DNA of 37,942 bases from Campylobacteraceae bacterium (GTDB lineage Bacteria > Campylobacterota > Campylobacteria > Campylobacterales > Sulfurospirillaceae): positions 1-37,942 of the forward strand of contig JALUXT010000148.1 in the NCBI GenBank assembly GCA_027013245.1, given 5' to 3'. Made by a program: the position numbers and the translations under genes. The notes under the pieces are model-generated. The model saw only the letters and a program-made list of their open reading frames with translations. It did not search any database and was not told the DNA's origin. This document shows positions 34,128 through 37,942 of this stretch, one piece after another; within the stretch, counting starts at the first letter, position 1, and each line of letters opens with the position of its first letter.

Positions 34128-34803
34128 AAGAAACCTTGATATATTGGGAAATTTCAATATCTTATACATTGAAGATGAACCAGAGCTTTTAAAACATACA
34201 GCAGCGGTTTTAGAAGATTTTGTGAAAAATATCTTTGCCGTTCTTACATGTAAAGAAGCCTTAAGCGTCATACAAAAAAACAAGGTAGATATAATCATAA
34301 CAGATATAAATCTAAAATATGAAAACGGGATAGAGTTTTTAAAAGAATTAAAATATGACTTAGGTTATGATATTCCCTCAATCGTAGCCACGGCATATAC
34401 TGATACAGATTATCTAATAGATGCAATAAAATTAAAAGTAGAAGATTATATCGTTAAGCCTATCAACTTAAAGGATTTATTAAATGCGATTCATGACATA
34501 CTTTTACCAATAGCGCAAGAAAAAGAGATAAATAACTCATATAATATGATTAAAACGATTTCCGCTGTAACAGACGGAAAACAAGTGGAATTGGTTAAAT
34601 TTATACTAAAAAATTTAGATGATGAATCTATGTTTAACTACTCTTATGGAGATATTATGAACCATGTTGATGTTAGTAAGCCGACTGTTATAAAATTTTT
34701 TAGACAATTATCAGAAAAAGGAATTTTAACAAAAATTCAAAATAAAAGATACTTTTTTAACGAAAATAATCTACCAGACCCAAGCGAGGAAATAGATGAA
34801 TAG
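34120..34803 (+). CDS. Response regulator with winged-helix output
   Basis: The 227-residue regulator has a receiver domain (about 12-125) with acidic pocket E18/D19, phospho-acceptor D62 in IIITDINLK, the Thr/Ala switch in VATAYTD and the Lys of VKPINL. After a linker, residues about 140-227 form a small winged-helix-like domain (YGDIMNHVDVSKPTVIKFFRQLSEKGILTKIQNKRY) that looks more like a MarR/ArsR reader than OmpR or NarL output. It is likely a DNA-binding activator or repressor. Its position between kinase and selA and opposite the fdh operon makes fdh and selA the likely targets. Confidence 0.82.
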   Translation: MDKRNLDILGNFNILYIEDEPELLKHTAAVLEDFVKNIFAVLTCKEALSVIQKNKVDIIITDINLKYENGIEFLKELKYDLGYDIPSIVATAYTDTDYLIDAIKLKVEDYIVKPINLKDLLNAIHDILLPIAQEKEINNSYNMIKTISAVTDGKQVELVKFILKNLDDESMFNYSYGDIMNHVDVSKPTVIKFFRQLSEKGILTKIQNKRYFFNENNLPDPSEEIDE

Positions 34804-36133
34804 TAGCTTAAGGGCAATCCCAAAAATTGATAAAATTTTACAAGAAAAGTGTTTTGTTGAGTACAATCAAAAACTTCTTGCAAAAATAACAAAAGAAAAA
34901 ATTGAGACTTTAAGAGCAGGTATAATCTCTAAAATAACCCAAAGTGTGGATTATAATAAATTGGTTTGCGATATAGATAAAGCTTATGCAAAAGTATTTG
35001 AACCTTCCTTAAAGCCGCTAATAAACGCAACGGGTGTGATTTTGCATACAAATATGGGAAGAAGTCTTATAAGTGAAGATATTATAAAAAGGGCAATGCC
35101 TGTCATTTGTAATTATTCAAATTTAGAATACAATCTTGAACTTGGCTGTAGAGGTGAGAGGTATGCTCATGTCAGTACCCACTTAAAAGAGCTTTTAAGT
35201 GTAGAAGATGTTTTGGTTGTAAATAATAATGCAAGTGCTGTGTTTTTAGTTTTAAATACTTTTGCAAAAAACAAAGAAGTGGTGGTTTCAAGAGGTGAAT
35301 TGGTTGAGATCGGCGGAAGCTTTAGAATTCCAGAAGTGATGAGTCAAAGTGGAGCAATACTAAAAGAGGTTGGGGCTACAAATAAAACAAAATTGAGTGA
35401 TTACGAAAATGCCATTGGTGAAAACACAAAAATGCTTATGAAAGTGCATCAATCAAATTTTACCATTGAAGGCTTTAGCGAAGATACACCTTATGAAAAG
35501 CTTAAAGAGCTTTCTGTGCAAAATAACATGATAGATTACTATGATTTAGGGAGTGGGTATATACCAAAATTACCGTACAATCTAGGACAAAAAGAGCACT
35601 CACTTATGGAAATCTTAAAGTATAATCCTTCGCTTGTTAGTTTTAGTGGAGACAAGTTATTTGGGAGTGTTCAATCTGGGATAATTGTAGGAAAGAAAGA
35701 ATTAATCGATAAATTGAAGAAAAATCAATTATTGAGAATGTTAAGAATTGATAAGATCACTTTAGCACTCTTAGAAGAGAGTATTAAATCTTACTTAAAA
35801 GAAGAATTTGATGCAATTCCGACACTATCTATGCTTTTTGCCAGTGTAGATGAGCTTGAAAAAAGAGCTTTGCAAGTACAAAGTAAAATTGGCAAGGAAA
35901 AATGTGAAGTATTGCAAAGTGAAACTGTGATGGGCGGAGGTACTTTGCCTAATCGAAAATTTCCAACTATAGTTTTACACATAAAAGGAAAAGCTGACAA
36001 ACTAGAGAGAGAGTTTAGAAAAAAATTCATCATAGGAAGAATAGAGAGTGACAAGTTTTTGCTAGATTTTAGAAGCATACAAAAAAGAGATATAGAAAAA
36101 TTAATTAAAATAGTAGATGATTCTATATCATGA
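34796..36133 (+). CDS. selA: L-seryl-tRNA(Sec) selenium transferase
   Basis: SelA converts seryl-tRNA-Sec to selenocysteinyl-tRNA-Sec using selenophosphate. The 445-residue PLP enzyme has the N-terminal helical domain, the segment [30 protein letters not shown], the sugar- and PLP-binding [11 protein letters not shown] and the Schiff-base Lys K287 in [14 protein letters not shown]. The length is normal. The start ATG overlaps the response-regulator stop codon by 8 nt and has GAGGA 5 nt upstream. Its partner selB, usually the next gene, is absent; hsdM overlaps its stop codon by 4 nt instead. It serves fdhA and selD in this window. Confidence 0.93.
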   Translation: MNSSLRAIPKIDKILQEKCFVEYNQKLLAKITKEKIETLRAGIISKITQSVDYNKLVCDIDKAYAKVFEPSLKPLINATGVILHTNMGRSLISEDIIKRAMPVICNYSNLEYNLELGCRGERYAHVSTHLKELLSVEDVLVVNNNASAVFLVLNTFAKNKEVVVSRGELVEIGGSFRIPEVMSQSGAILKEVGATNKTKLSDYENAIGENTKMLMKVHQSNFTIEGFSEDTPYEKLKELSVQNNMIDYYDLGSGYIPKLPYNLGQKEHSLMEILKYNPSLVSFSGDKLFGSVQSGIIVGKKELIDKLKKNQLLRMLRIDKITLALLEESIKSYLKEEFDAIPTLSMLFASVDELEKRALQVQSKIGKEKCEVLQSETVMGGGTLPNRKFPTIVLHIKGKADKLEREFRKKFIIGRIESDKFLLDFRSIQKRDIEKLIKIVDDSIS

Positions 36134-37632
36134 AAGTAAAACAGCAAGAAAGCATAGAAAAACAACTATGGAAAGCCGCCGATAAACTACGAAAAAACAT
36201 AGATGCCGCAGAGTATAAGCATGTGGTGATGGGGCTTGTATTTTTAAAGTATATTTCTGACAGTTTTGAAGAGCTTTACAATTCACTAAAAGTGGAAGTT
36301 AAGATGGGTGCTGACCCTGAAGATAGAGATGAATATAAGGCGGAAAATGTCTTTTTTGTCCCACAAAAGGCTAGATGGTCATTTCTTCTTTCCAATGCTA
36401 AACTACCAAACATAGGTAAGATTGTTGATGAGGCTATGGAGATAATCGAGAAAGAAAACAACTCACTTAAAGGGGTGCTACCAAAAGTATTTGCCAAAGA
36501 TAACTTGGATAGCAAGTCGCTTGGCGGACTTATAGACCTCATAGGAAACATCGCTTTTGGAGATGCCAAGGCAAGAAGTGCCGATGTTCTTGGTCATGTA
36601 TTTGAGTATTTTTTGGGTGAATTTGCACTTGCTGAGGGAAAACAGGGCGGGCAGTTTTATACTCCAAGATGTGTAGTTCGACTTCTTATAAAGATGCTAG
36701 AACCATACAAAGGGAGAGTTTTTGACCCTTGTTGTGGAAGTGGCGGTATGTTTGTACAATCTGAAAAGTTTGTAAAAGAGCATCAAGGGCGTATTAACGA
36801 TATATCTATCTACGGTCAAGAGTCAAATCAAACCACATGGCGACTAGCAAAGATGAATCTTGCAATTCGTGGGATTGATAGCTCTCAGGTCAAATGGAAC
36901 AATGAAGGGTCATTTTTAAATGATGTCCACAAAGACTTAAAAGCAGACTTTATCATAGCCAATCCGCCTTTCAATGTAAGCGACTGGAGTGGTGAACTTT
37001 TGCAAAATGACGGACGATGGAAATATGGCACACCACCTACTGGAAATGCCAACTATGCTTGGATACAACACTTTCTCTACCATTTAGCACCGACTGGAAT
37101 GGCAGGATTTGTTCTTGCTAAAGGAAGTTTGACTTCTAACACTTCAAATGAAGGCAAGATACGAAAAGCTCTCGTCGAAGCCAATTTGGTGGATTGTATA
37201 GTCAATCTACCTGCAAAACTCTTTTTAAATACCCAAATTCCAGCCTCGCTATGGTTTATGAAACGAGGTAGAAAGAAAAAAGAGATACTTTTTGTAGATG
37301 CCAGAAATCTAGGACACCTCATCAATAGACGAACCAAAGAGTTTAGCCATGAAGATACCGATCATATATCTAAAATTTATCATGATTGGAAAAACAAAAA
37401 AGAGTATATGGATATAAAGGGTTTTTGCAAATCTGCAAGCTTAGAAGAGGTTGGAGAGTTAAACTTCGTACTAACTCCAGGGCGATATGTAGGCTTGGAA
37501 GAGGTCGAAGATGAGTTTGATTTTAAAGAGAGGTTTAGTGAACTTCAAAAAGAGTTAAAAGAACAGATGAAAGAAGAACAAGAACTCAATAAAAAGATAA
37601 ATGAGAATTTAGCAAAGGTTATTTATGAGTGA
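36130..37632 (+). CDS. hsdM: Type I restriction-modification methyltransferase subunit HsdM
   Basis: The 500-residue DNA adenine methyltransferase subunit begins with the HsdM N-terminal helical domain ([24 protein letters not shown], beginning as in known HsdM). It carries the SAM motif [11 protein letters not shown] (motif I, about 200-210) and the catalytic NPPF (motif IV, about 277-280). A C-terminal coiled-coil (about 465-495) would contact HsdS. With HsdS and HsdR it methylates or cuts bipartite sites. The start matches the family and overlaps selA as ATGA, so hsdM is co-translated with a selenium gene, which is unusual. hsdS and hsdR must lie beyond the window. Confidence 0.92.
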   Translation: MKVKQQESIEKQLWKAADKLRKNIDAAEYKHVVMGLVFLKYISDSFEELYNSLKVEVKMGADPEDRDEYKAENVFFVPQKARWSFLLSNAKLPNIGKIVDEAMEIIEKENNSLKGVLPKVFAKDNLDSKSLGGLIDLIGNIAFGDAKARSADVLGHVFEYFLGEFALAEGKQGGQFYTPRCVVRLLIKMLEPYKGRVFDPCCGSGGMFVQSEKFVKEHQGRINDISIYGQESNQTTWRLAKMNLAIRGIDSSQVKWNNEGSFLNDVHKDLKADFIIANPPFNVSDWSGELLQNDGRWKYGTPPTGNANYAWIQHFLYHLAPTGMAGFVLAKGSLTSNTSNEGKIRKALVEANLVDCIVNLPAKLFLNTQIPASLWFMKRGRKKKEILFVDARNLGHLINRRTKEFSHEDTDHISKIYHDWKNKKEYMDIKGFCKSASLEEVGELNFVLTPGRYVGLEEVEDEFDFKERFSELQKELKEQMKEEQELNKKINENLAKVIYE

Positions 37633-37942
37633 TATAGTTATCTATGAAGATGGAAAAGTTGAGTTAAAAGCTACTGTTGAAAACGAGAGTGTTTGGCTTA
37701 ATCAAAAGCAGATAGCTGATTTATTTGAAGTTAAAAGACCAGCTATCACAAAACATTTAAGTAACATATTTAAAAGTGATGAGCTTGATGAAAAAGTGGT
37801 ATGTTCCATTTTGGAACATACCACGCAACATGGTGCAATAGAGGGAAAAACTCAAACAAAGAGAACAAAATTTTATAATCTTGATGCTATTTTATCCGTA
37901 GGATATAGGGTAAGTGGCAAAAAAGCAACACAATTTAGAATA
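37625..37942 (+). CDS. RhuM-family protein, 3' end outside window
   Basis: The 106 visible codons read [20 protein letters not shown]..., then [20 protein letters not shown] and [20 protein letters not shown], the pattern of the RhuM (virulence RhuM) family often found within or beside type I restriction-modification loci. Its molecular role is not established. The N-terminal [21 protein letters not shown] part looks like a helix-turn-helix. The ATG overlaps the hsdM stop codon by 8 nt, so it belongs to the same operon. A perfect 13-bp inverted repeat lies inside the coding region. Confidence 0.8.
   Translation, partial: MSDIVIYEDGKVELKATVENESVWLNQKQIADLFEVKRPAITKHLSNIFKSDELDEKVVCSILEHTTQHGAIEGKTQTKRTKFYNLDAILSVGYRVSGKKATQFRI
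37796..37824. repeat. Perfect 13-bp inverted repeat inside the RhuM gene
   Basis: GTGGTATGTTCCA (37796-37808) and TGGAACATACCAC (37812-37824) are exact complements with a TTT loop. The RNA would form a very stable hairpin within the coding sequence (residues about 58-67, [10 protein letters not shown]). No T run follows, so it is not a classical terminator. Confidence 0.75.

Noticed and set aside
35791-36165. 124-codon open frame on the minus strand
   Set aside because: Antisense to the end of selA and start of hsdM, both clearly coding; no recognisable product.

Overview
The window is AT-rich DNA whose gene set and order point to a Campylobacterota (epsilonproteobacterial) genome of the Sulfurimonas/Sulfurospirillum/Arcobacter/Campylobacter kind. 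The pointers are a Sec-containing formate dehydrogenase with an attached small Tat protein and TorD-like chaperone, a yedF-selD pair, fdhD followed by a ModE-like regulator, and HQWRQP-type histidine kinases. This is inference from content; no rRNA or other species marker is present.

Layout. 1-117: start of a gene running off the left edge, with what looks like an IS256-type end. 118-6220: a peptide-bond gene set: a large M14 carboxypeptidase, two RimK-like ATP-grasp ligases (one fused to helix-hairpin-helix motifs) and a divergent M20 peptidase, with a 13-bp palindrome carrying mirror-image -10 boxes between the arms. 6222-8023: di-haem cytochrome c peroxidase and glycerophosphodiester phosphodiesterase. 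8208-12119: a polyamine-type ABC importer (potDABC). 12204-18906: glpD, an acyl-CoA thioesterase, a two-sensor diguanylate cyclase, a DUF2461 protein, selD (itself a selenoprotein) and yedF, all on the minus strand and closely packed. 19072-22327: a DUF2062 membrane protein converging on a tungstate/molybdate importer (wtpABC). 22468-31226: modE-like regulator, fdhD, and the formate dehydrogenase cluster fdhC-fdhB-fdhA (one Sec codon)-small Tat protein-TorD-like chaperone-poly-ferredoxin. 31375-36133, divergent: a membrane-anchored binding protein, histidine kinase, response regulator and selA, overlapping end to end. 36130-37942: hsdM of a type I restriction-modification system, overlapping selA by 4 nt, then a RhuM-family gene cut by the window end.

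How the parts fit. Most of 17-36 kb serves one enzyme. WtpABC would bring in tungstate or molybdate, the ModE-like protein would control that uptake, FdhD would sulfurate the cofactor, YedF/SelD/SelA would supply selenium and charge tRNA-Sec, the chaperone and Tat proteins would mature and export FdhA, and the three-component sensor probably adjusts expression. Two UGA codons (fdhA U189, selD U19) are read as selenocysteine. An almost identical operator-like palindrome lies just upstream of both wtpA and fdhD-modE, which ties metal uptake to the regulator. selB and the tRNA-Sec gene are not in the window; hsdM occupies the place where selB often follows selA.

No rRNA, tRNA or CRISPR array was seen. 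The longest stretch without a gene is 8024-8207.
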